Below, one piece after another: positions 9,561 to 19,663 of a stretch of DNA of 64,000 bases. The stretch's first letter is position 1, and every line of letters starts with the position of its first letter. A model generated the notes under the pieces. It saw only the letters and a program-made list of their open reading frames with translations. It searched no databases and was not told the origin of the DNA. Both the position numbers and the translations under genes were made by a program. Origin of the DNA: Helicoverpa zea (taxonomy: Eukaryota; Arthropoda; Insecta; Lepidoptera; Noctuidae); contig NC_061469.1 in NCBI RefSeq assembly GCF_022581195.2, positions 2,046,001 through 2,110,000 on the forward strand. The letters run 5' to 3'.

Positions 9561-12356
9561 TAAATGAATTTATATCAATATTTTGGATAGATCAGTTGGA
9601 CTTCCACAATTTAGGTGGCGAGGCACACTTGTACACAGGCACAATTAAATAATAATAAAAAAAAAGAAAGCAAGTGACAGGATATTTGCTCCTTCGGAAT
9701 TACGATGCCCTCACAAAATGCTCAGTACTTAGCTCTAAGTCAGGTTGGAAAACGTAAACGTTTCCGTCGACATAATTTCCATAGTTATTAGAAACGGAAC
9801 CGCAGTTCCAACAAGTAATTAGGTAATACACCTATATATAGATCATTGATTTCACGTACGTATTGTAAGATTTTTCGCATCATTTGGAAGTAAGCCATGA
9901 ATTTGAAGGATTTGAAAAGCCTCATATTAACATTTTTTTTTTCATTAACATGCTATTGTTTTAAATCTTATTCTTATTAGCTTATTTCAGCAAAGTTGCT
10001 CGTAGTACACCAACCATATTTTTCCCAAAAATGCTTGATTAACAAGCTCCCTATCGATAACAACCAATAAATTTTTTGTGGAGTTTTCTTTTCAGAGAGT
10101 GCCTTATACCTATGTTTCCTTGCTCTAACCTGCACTTCAAGTTAAAATCAACAATTTCCATTACAAAGTTACATCACCAAAAACCTTAATTTTCATCACA
10201 TAACCTACCCACCCCGTTGCCTAACCACCGTATACACCCAAACAATTTTCATTACCCGTATAAATGTGTCACAGGACGGCTGCGCCCGCGCAGGCATGAA
10301 GATTCACAGATTCAAGATGGCGGATAAGAGCAATTAATTCTGTAACGCTTTCTCTAACGTCTCACTGGATATACTGGCTTAGGATTTTTGTTCTTTATTT
10401 TAGAATTTTATTAGTTTAGAGTATTTGATTGATGGGTAGTTTTATTGATTTATTTCGTGTGTCATAAAACATACCTTGGTTAAAGTAGGTATTTACCTAC
10501 ACACACCACGGGCTCAATTTAAAGTTCAACCAAAGAATATGCGCCGTGAGATATTAACGTATCCTATATTATTTTTCAAAGGTTTATATTTTGGAGAATT
10601 TCGTCAAGTATTTACTATTTGAAACACTGTCTAATTTGGTTACCGTGTTACCGATTCTTTCGTGTAGTTAGACTGCTGTCAATTTTCAAGGGGAAAAAGC
10701 ATTTTTGTAGTTTATCATTTGTGTTAGTATAGGACCATAACGCAAGCTAATTAATAGCATGTGAAGGTGTACTGCTATTTATTTATTATTTAAAAAATCT
10801 CAACAATTGCCTGCATATCTGCATGTTACATAATAGAAAGTTTATTTATATATCAGAAAAACACAAGTATGCACATTGCACATTGCACACATTTCTAAGT
10901 GCGCTTTGCCATTTATATAGACATGCCATCTCGAATGCCATGTCTAGTGTTGCCATCTTCTACTTAATTGTAGTAATTGACATAGCTCGTTAAGTTGATA
11001 ATAACTATATTTTTGTTGAAGAAAATCTTAATTGAATGAAGGTGATTATGGTGTTTTAATTACTGTACATAAGGATGTATGTACTGTGTCTAAGGATAAA
11101 AGCGCTTTCAAAATCGATCATTATTCAGAATATTTTTTGGGTAACGAAGTTTTCTTGACTACGATTTGATACTTAATAGAAAATTTTCCTTTACCACAAT
11201 TTATTTTACAGTCAACCCATACATTAATTGATTAGATATTCAACATTTTATGGATGATTGAAATATGTATCCCTAAAAAAATTACGGATACACTCACGTA
11301 CACACGTTTTCAAAACCGCAAGTCTCATACCCAGTTTTTTTCCAAATCTGTAAATTGTCTTGACAAACGCCAACATTTAAAATCCATCCAAATTGACCAT
11401 AACCTATCCAACACAAAACATATTACACCAACCTGCGCAAACGCATACACTAACAGTATTTGGCTCCGTTACATCCCGTGACTGGACTGTTATGGACCAG
11501 AGTAAAGCAAAAAATCCTTGCAAGATAATTAATCGGTTTAATTGGGTTCCGTATGTGAAGAAAATATCTTCGTAAGAGGCTATTATAGCGTTTATGAGTA
11601 ATTAGTTTTTATTGGTTGTGTAAAATTGTAAAAGACTAAGCGTAGCTGCTGTAAATTGGATCAATTCTTATTCAGGTATCACTAAATTATCTAATTTTTG
11701 GTGAAAATCGATTGCAAATACGTTCAACATGATTTGAGTTTCGCTCTAAAGACGCGGTGCAAACCTTTATTTTAATACGGACCGACATATTTTCCGTTAC
11801 CGACATACTGCACCGAAATTTGCGGATTGCGTGCCATATTCGGATACTTGTACTCGGAAATAAGTCGCGAGCCGCCATTAAGTTTGGCGTTACACTTAAA
11901 GTGGTAATTTTTATTTATATAATTTTGCTTTTTTGCATTTTTCGAAATGTAGTGGAATTTATTCGCAAAATAAAAAGCCAAGTGCATTGAATCTCTACAA
12001 ATGTTCTCCTAACATGTGTACTGCCGATAAGTCTCGCTCAGGCGCGCGGTGCGCGTGCGCAATGACGTGTGACCGCTAATGAGTAGTGAGATTTATTGCG
12101 TGGTTTATAGATTGTGGCTTTATCTATCTGGTTTATTGAAGAAATTGTATGTTGTGGAGTAAGTAGGAGGTAGATAGAGATGTTTCTTTCACTATCCAGG
12201 AATTGTGTTCCTGTTAGTTAGGGAAACTTACTTAATATTTAAAATGTGAAAGTAATTTAGTCTGCTGTCAAAACTACTGAATAATTTTATTGGAATTTGG
12301 TTCCAGATAGTCTTGTCGCGCTTCCAGAGAGAACTAATTACCTCACCAGAAAAGGC
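9561..12356. other. Unassigned AT-rich DNA
   Basis: No exon could be supported. Two small CpG-richer patches occur: 10270-10330 (a YY1-like site) and 12030-12075 (GCGTGCGCAATG, NRF-1-like). The 11740-11900 segment is richer in GC and open on both strands but matches no family I know. Confidence 0.45.
10313..10324 (+). promoter_or_regulatory. YY1/Pho-like site CAAGATGGCGGA
   Basis: Exact CAAGATGGCGG core in the plus orientation, in a short GC-rich segment (10270-10325). It could mark a transcription start, but no downstream exon was recognised. Confidence 0.3.
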
Positions 12357-12482
12357 TTCTACGTTGTTTTGATGTTTTTAGCTATATTATTGTCAAGTTT
12401 CATCAGAATTCGTTCAGTCGTTATACGTTAGAAAAGTTCCAAAACACACACAAACTTACATCTTTTTAACACCTATTAGTTT
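12357..12482 (+). mobile_element. Remnant of a 'ctagcttttgcccgc'-type element
   Basis: 'ctatattattgtcaagtttc' and 'cgttcagtcgttatacg' match the 3' half of the element at 23527-23722. Both termini are lost. Confidence 0.5.
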
Positions 12483-12492
12483 AAAGTGTTAG

Positions 12493-13675
12493 CAGGCCCG
12501 CCGCTAGCTGTTTGTTCGCCCGCGTGCAAAACTGATTATGCCGCCCTACGACTACATACGTTTTGACAAAAAATATATAAGGGGGGGGGGGAGGGTAGAT
12601 CCAGGGGGTCCGGACCCTCCCCGCCCATTCATATCCATCTTACTTGTCCAACAGAAAAAAATATGTACATGCACCGCTCTGATTGCAGAAACCCCACCTA
12701 CTTTTGGATAAATAACTATTGCAATACATAACATACATTACACATAACTTTTTATTTACTTGAAATGTTCAGAGTAACCTAAGCAGTCCTGGGTTAGCCC
12801 ATAAGCAAACTAAGCAATTGCTTAGGGCATCAATGCAGTGCAATCATTATCCAAGTGGCCCCTATGTATTGAAAGATTGTGATTAACTTAAACTAACGCA
12901 CTTAAATATCTATAACAATGTTTAAAGTCAGTAAAATATGTTACTTGGTGGGTTTCCCGTTGAAAACTTCCAAGGCACATTTCATATGTAAGGAAGCGCG
13001 AGCGGAGCGAGCGCGAAAATTTTTTAGTCTAAGGACACAAAACAAATAAAAACCACTGTTAATTAACAAAGCTAAGTCAAAAAGTAAGATATGCACCGAA
13101 GTGAAGTGCAAAAGCCGCGAGCGAAGCGAGCGCGATTTTTTCCTTAGAGTTTTCATGAAGTAAACATATTATCATAAAAAGCCATAACGGACGTGCGCGA
13201 AAAATGTTGTTCGGAATTGAATGCCTCAACAATTAAACAAAGATAAAATGCGATATCTGACATGGAGCCGCGAGCGCAGCGAGCGCGAATTTTTTTGGGG
13301 ATGCAAAGGGTAAAACAGTCAAAATTGATAGGAGACGACCAAAGCTAGGGCGGCTTTTTCTGAAATTTTATTGGTTTAATTTTGCCGCCCCCTAAATAGC
13401 ATTTGCCCCACGCTACGCCACTGGTTGATCTTAAATCGATTTTAAGAATCTTTAATTTTGAAAATGTCCTTTCAACAGATGTACCTAATTGAAACCGGCA
13501 GTGTAAGTAATATTCTTAGCGCTATTGCTGTGTTCGGAAATATTGAAATCAAATCATTGGTAAAAATATATTGTATTTTTTAAATATTACGTGATAACTC
13601 GCTAGATTTGCCGCCCCCTAGGACGTGCCGCCCGCGTGCTGTGCACGCGCTGCACGCCCGCTTACGGCGGGCCTG
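12493..13675. mobile_element. hAT-like non-autonomous transposon with 8-bp target duplication
   Basis: The element begins CAGGCCCGCCG at 12493 and ends with its exact reverse complement at 13675. It is flanked by identical 8-base copies AGTGTTAG (12485-12492 and 13676-13683). CAG-starting termini and an 8-bp duplication are hallmarks of the hAT superfamily. No transposase frame is present. A second pair of hAT-like ends lies inside (12784 'cagtcctggg', 13423 'acgccactg'), so the body may be a composite. The interior carries three GC-rich near-repeats of GCGAGCGnAGCGAGCGCG and a G-run capable of forming a quadruplex. Short frames within it are not genes. Confidence 0.8.
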
Positions 13676-13696
13676 AGTGTTAGCCTTCATAAAAAT

Positions 13697-14361
13697 AAAG
13701 CCATATACTCACGACACATCAGGCGTAGTGTTAGTGAGCAGCCGCACGCAGTCCAGACAGCCCCTCGCGGCGGCATAGTGCAGTACAATATAAAGCTATG
13801 TACTCACGACACATCAGGCGTAGTGTTAGTGAGCAGTCGCACGCAGTCCAGACAGCCCCTCGCGGCGGCATAGTGCAGTACAATATAAAGCTGTGTACTC
13901 ACGACACATCAGGCGTAGTGTTAGTGAACAGTCGCACGCAGTCCAGACAGCCCCTCGCGGCGGAATAGTGCAGTACAATATAAAGCTATGTACTCACGAC
14001 ACATCAGGCGTAGTGTTAGTGAGCAGCCGCACGCAGTCCAGACAGCCCCTGACGGCGGCGTAATGCAGTACAATATAAAGCTATGTACTCACGAGACATC
14101 AGGCGTAGTGTTAGTGAGCAGTCGCACGCAGTCCAGACAGCCCCTCGCGGCGGCATAGTGCAGTGCAATATATAGCTGTGTACTCACGACACATCAGGCG
14201 TAGTGTTAGTGAGCAGTCGCACGCAGTCCAGACAGCCCCTCGCGGCGGCATAGTGCAGTGCAATATAAAGCTATGTACTCACGACACATCAGGCGTAGTG
14301 TTAGTGAGCAGTCGCACGCAGTCCAGACAGCCCCTCGCGGCGGCATAGTGCAGTGCCAGCG
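13697..14361. repeat. 95-bp tandem array, seven copies, built from an ankyrin exon end and its splice donor
   Basis: Units start at 13697, 13792, 13887, 13982, 14077, 14172 and 14267; the last is slightly incomplete and merges into unique exon sequence at 14356. Identity between units is very high, with only a few substitutions each. On the minus strand every unit contains about 73 bases coding an ankyrin motif (HYAAARGCLDCVRLL), then a GTGAGTAC or GTGAGTAT splice donor, then about 15 bases of intron. The period is not a multiple of three, so open frames spanning units on either strand are artefacts. Only the unit at 14267 is joined to an acceptor. Confidence 0.93.
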
Positions 14362-14438
14362 CGCCGTTGTTCGCGCGCCCCCCCGATCCTGGCATCGCGC
14401 GCCCGCACCACCAACCCTCGACCGCTAGCCGACCGCTC
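14283..14438 (-). CDS. Ankyrin-repeat exon B, forked/espin-like protein (partial)
   Basis: An internal exon of 156 nt, read leftward. The acceptor is 'ctctctcttccag' immediately before 14438; the donor is GTGAGTAC at 14282-14275. In the frame that continues exon A (one base completing a codon, 51 codons, then two bases) it reads ...NNGALALHY, AAARGCLDCVRLL, TNTTPDV. This is a classic ankyrin helix pair; 'GALxxHYAAAxG' followed by 'CLDCVRLL' most resembles the ankyrin domain of forked/espin, cytoplasmic actin-bundling proteins of bristles and stereocilia. Ankyrin content is clear; the forked/espin name is from memory. Its first 82 coding nt look less ankyrin-like, and a run of seven G sets the frame, so a one-base error there would change the N-terminal half. 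Its last 74 nt belong to the 95-bp array. Confidence 0.72.
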
Positions 14439-15675
14439 CTGGAAGAGAGAGGAGTCCTTAGTTATGTGGTAAGGTTATTTGTGCTAAAGGGTATGGACCA
14501 AAATTAGGCCCGCTGTACACAAGCATTTGCGCAGCCAGAGGGCCATTCCCTGAAAGAGTGTGTATGCAATGTCACCCTACAATGTTTTATGGGACTATGA
14601 TGTAACACATGTGCCAGTCGGCAGTCGGTAGAGAATACCTGAAAGGTAAAATAGAAGCTACCAAGTGCTAGCACTTCTTAAGAAAGAAATAAAAATTTTC
14701 ACCCTTTATGAAAAATGCTGCGGCTGAATAAGGGATGAATGTTTTTCAATTCTACAGAATTGCAATGATAACTAAAGAATTCTATTCGCCTTACAAAAGA
14801 CATCAACGCAAACATTTCGCAACAACGCCATCTAGTAGGCAATAGCTGAACTATGCGATGATACGCTCTAAAACTGTGTACCGTGAAGCACGACGCAACT
14901 AGGCCGTTCACATGTGGTTTACTCTACTCGCCTATAGATGGCGCTGTTCGTCTTATCAACGAAGAGGCAAAATTTGATTTAATTTAAATTCATTCAAGAC
15001 TTATTACTTAATGGAAAATCAAATAGACAGATATGTCATAATAAATAATTATAAAAATAATAAATAAATATATCATATATTTAAGTTTGACGCTTAACGA
15101 ACAAATTAATCAATTCATTCAATAAAGAGCGTGACAAAGAATTTTGATTTATCATTGACATTTAAATCATGTTAGGTATTTTTATGCATATTAAAATTTG
15201 TATATATAACTAAGTAAATTGCTTTTAAAACTAGATCATTATATAAATTACTCTTCTCTATATCTCATTATATAAATTAATCTGACCTTAGATATCCTGT
15301 CATAAGTCAAACGCTTCATTTTGTTTAAATTGATAGATGTTTGGTATAAAATAAATGAATTCGCAAGAAATAATAAATCAATCAAGAAAATCACAGTTAT
15401 TTGTAAAATATTTGATACTGGTATTAGTGAGCAGTATCTTGCCTACCAATAACATTAATTTTAAAAGTTTTACTAAAAATAACGACTTAATTTTCTACCA
15501 CGACACGAAAAGATAGGTAATAGGTTTACCTTCGAATACTAGAGTTTTTAATTTAGGATTCTTCGATAGGGTTTTATCTTGTTGGTGAAAAAAGGAATTA
15601 GAATTTTCATTAGTCTTATGAGTTCTCACTTCAGAAAAATTATAAGTTATTCTAAAGGTGGATTTCAAATACCAC

Positions 15676-15862
15676 CAGCACTTAATGTCTTAACATCAGT
15701 CTGACACCAGTCTAACCAAGGGGTATTGGGTTGCCCGGGAAACTGGGTCAGATAGGGCAGTCGCTCCCTGTAGCACTGATACTCAGCTACATACCGGTTA
15801 GACTGGAAGCCGACCCCAACATAGTTGGGAAAAAAGGCTCGGAGGATGATGATGATGAACAT
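15676..15862 (+). mobile_element. SINE, 5'-truncated, (GAT)n tail
   Basis: Contains 'gggtattgggttgcccggg', 'cagtcgctccctgtag', 'ggttagactggaagccgac', 'catagttgggaaaaaaggc', and a GATGATGATGATGA tail. It lacks the tRNA-like head present in the copy at 61864-62226. It lies in the ankyrin-gene intron. Confidence 0.85.
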
Positions 15863-16204
15863 TTTGTAATAAGGCCCTTGTCTTATATTATAATTCTATA
15901 CGATTATGACAGATTGATGAACATAATCGAATAGTAATCGAATCGAATCTCGATTAAGTAAACCGTGACATTAATTTGATATCAAGTTGTTTTTATTGTA
16001 ATAAAGCCTAAACTATTGCAATACAACCTTCAAAGGTTTAATCCCTTGTGCAAGATTTGTATTGTCTGTGGGCAGAAGATGCAACAAGAGTAACTGTTTA
16101 TGTAAATACGAAATGATTTGTTTGTTACACACTCGCAAATATTGGCTAGAGAGTAGTTCTTTTGACGTAAGCGATTTTCATTCAAAAATGAAAAACTGCT
16201 ATCC

Positions 16205-16450
16205 GTAAGCAAAACTATTCTAAGTTTGTATGCACTTTCAAAGTATAATCTTTCGGAGGGCACGTTATACTGTATGTCCCGGCTGTCAGTAAACATCTTT
16301 AGCAGTCATTGCGGGTAGTTAGATACCAGTAAGTCTGATAACCAGTCTTACCTAGGGGTATTGCGTTGCCCGGGTAATTGGGTTGAGGAGGACAGATAGG
16401 GCAGTCGCCCCTTATAAAACCTTGGTAGCTACTCGGCCACCTATACACTG
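16205..16450 (+). mobile_element. SINE, middle part only
   Basis: 'actattctaagtttgtatgc', 'tgtcccggctgtcagtaaac', 'accagtaagtctgataacc' and 'cagtcgccccttataaa' follow the order of the full SINE. Both the tRNA-like head and the 3' tail are missing. Confidence 0.8.
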
Positions 16451-17026
16451 GTACTCTCTGGCAGGTTAAAATGACCGTCAGTATATGAGATTGTTTAAAA
16501 CAAGCGGTTAGAATTTAGTTCACTTATTTTGAGACGAGTTTAAATTGTAAAAAACTAGTTTTCTACTAAGCTATAATTTAAATACCGTAATTATAACAGA
16601 ACTATAATTTAAAATTGATGCTCTTGAAATAACATTTTTATTCATTTCATGAAATGAATTGTATTGTTCTTTATAAAGTGATACATTTTTAGACAAATAT
16701 GACGAATCATTTTGGGTGAATACAAAAGTCAAAGTAAAAAATACAAAAGGCTAGATATCGATCGCATCCAACTTTTAGCTAATAAAGTAATAAACAACAA
16801 ATTAGATTGTCTGTGAATCAGACTAAAATAAAACGTTGATAAAATGCAAAATCATTGCTTGAAATGATCTCGCGGAATCTCGCGATTGCATCATTTTTAT
16901 TTGTACCTAGTCACGGTATCTTGATTTAGTTAAAACATTCAAATCGCCATGATTGACAAGTTTTTGAACAAAATGCAATACATAGGCAATAAACGCCGTC
17001 ATAGACCATCGTTACGAGTAGACAGA

Positions 17027-17185
17027 AGCCAGTAAGACTGACAACCAGTCTTGCCAAGGAGTATTGGTTTGCCCGGGTTGAGGGTTGAGGGAGGGGGTCA
17101 GATAGGCAAACGCTTCATACTCAACTGCATCCAATTAGAGTGGGCACGAACCCCAACAAAGTTGGGAAAAGGTTAGGCAGATAAC
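17027..17185 (+). mobile_element. SINE, diverged copy
   Basis: Retains 'agccagtaagactgacaacc', 'ttgcccgggttgag' and 'ccccaacaaagttgggaaaa'. It is more diverged than its neighbours and has lost the GAT tail. Confidence 0.75.
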
Positions 17186-18419
17186 GATACCTTTGTAGCA
17201 TTAGTTGAAAATATTTCTGAACAGGGAAAAGTCGATAGCAAAGTAAAAATATATGAACGTTTGCAATAAAGTTATAAACATTATTAATGACTAGAAACTG
17301 CATTCTAGTGACGCAGTCCAAATACTGCGGAGTTTAACAAACTTGGTGTCAATGACATTATACTTTTGATGAACGATTACTTTTTTATACCTATAAATAT
17401 ATATATTTTTCATAGGTCGATGTTTATTCAGTGTTTCACTAACAACATATCTTCACTTATATTAGGAGAAATGCAAAGAGTACAGAGATCACAATAAGGG
17501 ATTGTCAAGCTCGCTCATAGCTCATAAAGTATATAACATACTTTATTTAATATAAGGATTAGCCTAAGTTTTGACACCCCGACGGCATACATAGCTGGAT
17601 CTATTCCAAAGACCATAAACGTATCATGATGTACGTTAAAAATGATATAAGCATGGAATCAAAAATAAAAAGGCCACATCCACACAATTTGCACAAACTT
17701 GCAATTTAAGGTCCAACAGTTTGGCGTGACCGCTCATATTTTAGCCACAAAGGCTGGCACTGTCAATAATAATTACCTTCACAAGTAAGTACCAGTGTTA
17801 GTCACTTAAATGTAGGGGGACACACTGACAATAGTGTAACGGTAGGGTGCCCACATATCCGGAGCTAGTGCACAATTTCTAAATTGTGACCTTTGATATG
17901 GATGACCTCATAATGTTGGGTGATGGTTTTGGAGTAACTGTTGATTTTACTAGTAGCGACAATAAATACTCGCGTGAAGACTAGATAACTCATATTGACA
18001 AAAAAATAACAGTAGTGTCTAAACTTAATGACGAGAAATATGACTGAATTATAATAAAAATGGGATTAATGTAATATGAACGACCTTGTTTTTAATATTT
18101 TTTGAACGATTCAAAATAAATCAGTCTAAACTTAACATCTACGAAAGTATATGTATAACAAAAGAGCATTGCATGGTCTAGATGAGTCAGCAATTTAAAA
18201 AGTAGCATCTATTTATTCCCAACAATTATTTTTTTTCTGAATAGGCCTAACCGCAGTAGTTTACAACATCTGCCAAACATCAAATTAGCCCACTACATTT
18301 TTTAAGTATTACATACTTTAGCTAGCAGCTAAGCAAACTCAGCGAACAATATAAATACGTAGTCATCTTTCACTTTCACTCTCAAATCTTACATCTAAGA
18401 TCGTGTAAAAACTATTTAC

Positions 18420-19321
18420 CTAAAATTGCCGGCGCGTAATGCAATCTGTAGCGTGTCGAGGTCTTCCTCGTAATCGTGGCACAACTCCATGGTGGAATTC
18501 CTCGCCTCATGGATGTCAAACAGGACTGCACCATCCCCCAACTTGTCCGTCATCACACTCCTGTAAGATCGCGTCCCAAAACTAGACGTGACCGACGTCC
18601 CTCTAGGAAACCTCCTCGGAGGCACGTTGACATTCTGAGCTGCCTGCAAACCAGGCTTCTTCATCCTCCTCTTCATATACCTCCTCATCCTCAAAGATAA
18701 CATCACCCGTATCCGTATATGCCTCTTAATATTCCTATCATAACGTAATTGCTCCTTCATTTTCTTATTTCGTTTTTTCCGATGCGGGATCTCGTCTATT
18801 CGTTCGAGTTGGGTGTGGTTCCGCTCAATTAGCCGGTGAGAATCGAGGGTAGGGGAGCGGTTGAAGAAATCTGAGTTGTTGTTCCGCCACGCTTTGCTGA
18901 GAGACCAGTTCTCTCCACATGTAGGGGTCTTAACGATGGGTTTCTCGTAAATATCCTCCTCCAGAGCGAACATCCTTCGAGAGAGGAGGAAGTTGTCGAT
19001 GTTCCTCCGGAGAGTGCTACTTTGAGAACTGATCGTTGTGTTCACCAAGTTTGAAGTAAGAGTCTCTGAACTTTTTTGGAACGTGTTACCGTAGGTCAGT
19101 TTAGGCGGCTCCGGGGCTTCTTTTGTTTTTCTTTTGGCGAGTGATATGATTCTCCGGCGCATCGCAGACATGTTTGTGAGTTCACTCTTGAGGAGTGGCC
19201 CCTTCCGTCTGTCTGTGGTCATCTCGGGGGACCAGGTGCCGTTCTCGGAACAGCTGCAGAAGTCCTTGATGAGCCGCGCTATAGCATTACAGTCGCCGTC
19301 TTCTGAACGTTCCCTAGGCAT
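18420..19321 (-). CDS. N-terminal coding exon A of the ankyrin-repeat protein (partial)
   Basis: This is the longest open frame in the window: 300 codons plus two bases, ATG at 19321-19319. The start is supported by an in-frame TGA two codons upstream and an AACAATGC context. The frame ends with AG at a GTAAAT donor; the TAA just beyond is intronic. Joining to exon B keeps the frame exactly (AG+G, Arg301). The product starts MPRERSEDGD and has a small Cys/Ser patch (about 19-27), Ser/Thr-rich linkers, and a strongly basic stretch at about 179-224 (K/R-rich, possible nucleic-acid, nuclear-import or acidic-filament contact). Near the C-terminus LDTLQIALRAGNF looks like the first helix of an ankyrin repeat. 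No signal peptide or membrane segment is seen. I do not recognise residues 1-285 as a named domain. It may be an alternative first coding exon, since fly forked uses several promoters. Confidence 0.75.
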
Positions 19322-19369
19322 TGTTCATGGCCCACCAGCGTTCTTGTTCGTTATTTAACTGTCACTACT
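19322..19369 (-). other. Candidate 5'UTR and splice acceptor before exon A
   Basis: Reading leftward, 'gtgctctttctatag' is a pyrimidine-rich acceptor with AG at 19369-19368. This leaves a 46-nt leader (19367-19322) before the ATG. If used, the gene has at least one upstream non-coding exon. Alternatively transcription could start close by; no TATA box is evident. Confidence 0.45.
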
Positions 19370-19537
19370 ATAGAAAGAGCACAGAAAATCACTGCTACCT
19401 ATAAGTCAGGGGTTAATTCGGTTACACGGCCGTATTCTGTAACACTTCCGTATTCTCGTCTTATTGTTACGATTATGTTGCGTAATTTGAAAACTCGGAC
19501 ACGTCTCGTGAACGAGCTCGCATTTCTTAGAGTACTG

Positions 19538-19663
19538 ACACACTATAAACTTTTGGTCGGCCGATAGTTTGTTTGGACTCATAAATCAGTATGAAGATGA
19601 ATAGTAGTTCGCACATTTCAAAGATCAAACATTTACCTGGTATCAGATCGCCTGAAAACTTTT
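19538..19663. mobile_element. MITE 'GTCGGCCGATAG' family, copy 2
   Basis: 'aaacttttggtcggccgata' then 'gtttgtttggactcataaat' matches the copy at 8949-9126. The right part is shortened ('cctgaaaacttt'). Confidence 0.65.

Larger units (their letters stand above)
14439..18419 (-). other. Intron A-B of the ankyrin gene (phase 2, GT-AG)
   Basis: The donor GTAAAT follows exon A and the acceptor 'cttccag' precedes exon B. The intron is AT-rich and holds three SINE copies (15676-15862, 16205-16450, 17027-17185). A short inverted pair around 14826-14945 ('cgccatctagtaggc' / 'gcctatagatggcg') may be a MITE remnant. No other exon was recognised. Confidence 0.65.

Noticed and set aside
12784..13423. Separate complete inner hAT element
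   Set aside because: CAG and CTG ends are present but the flanking octamers ('aacctaag' and 'gttgatct') do not match, so it was kept as a possible composite only.
13625..14348. Plus-strand open frames of 82 and 61 codons over the tandem array
   Set aside because: The 95-bp period is not a multiple of three and the same DNA has a better explanation as a minus-strand exon end with donors; the plus frames are by-products.
18476..19358. Plus-strand frames at 18476-18700 and 19134-19358
   Set aside because: Both are shadows of the 300-codon minus exon A.
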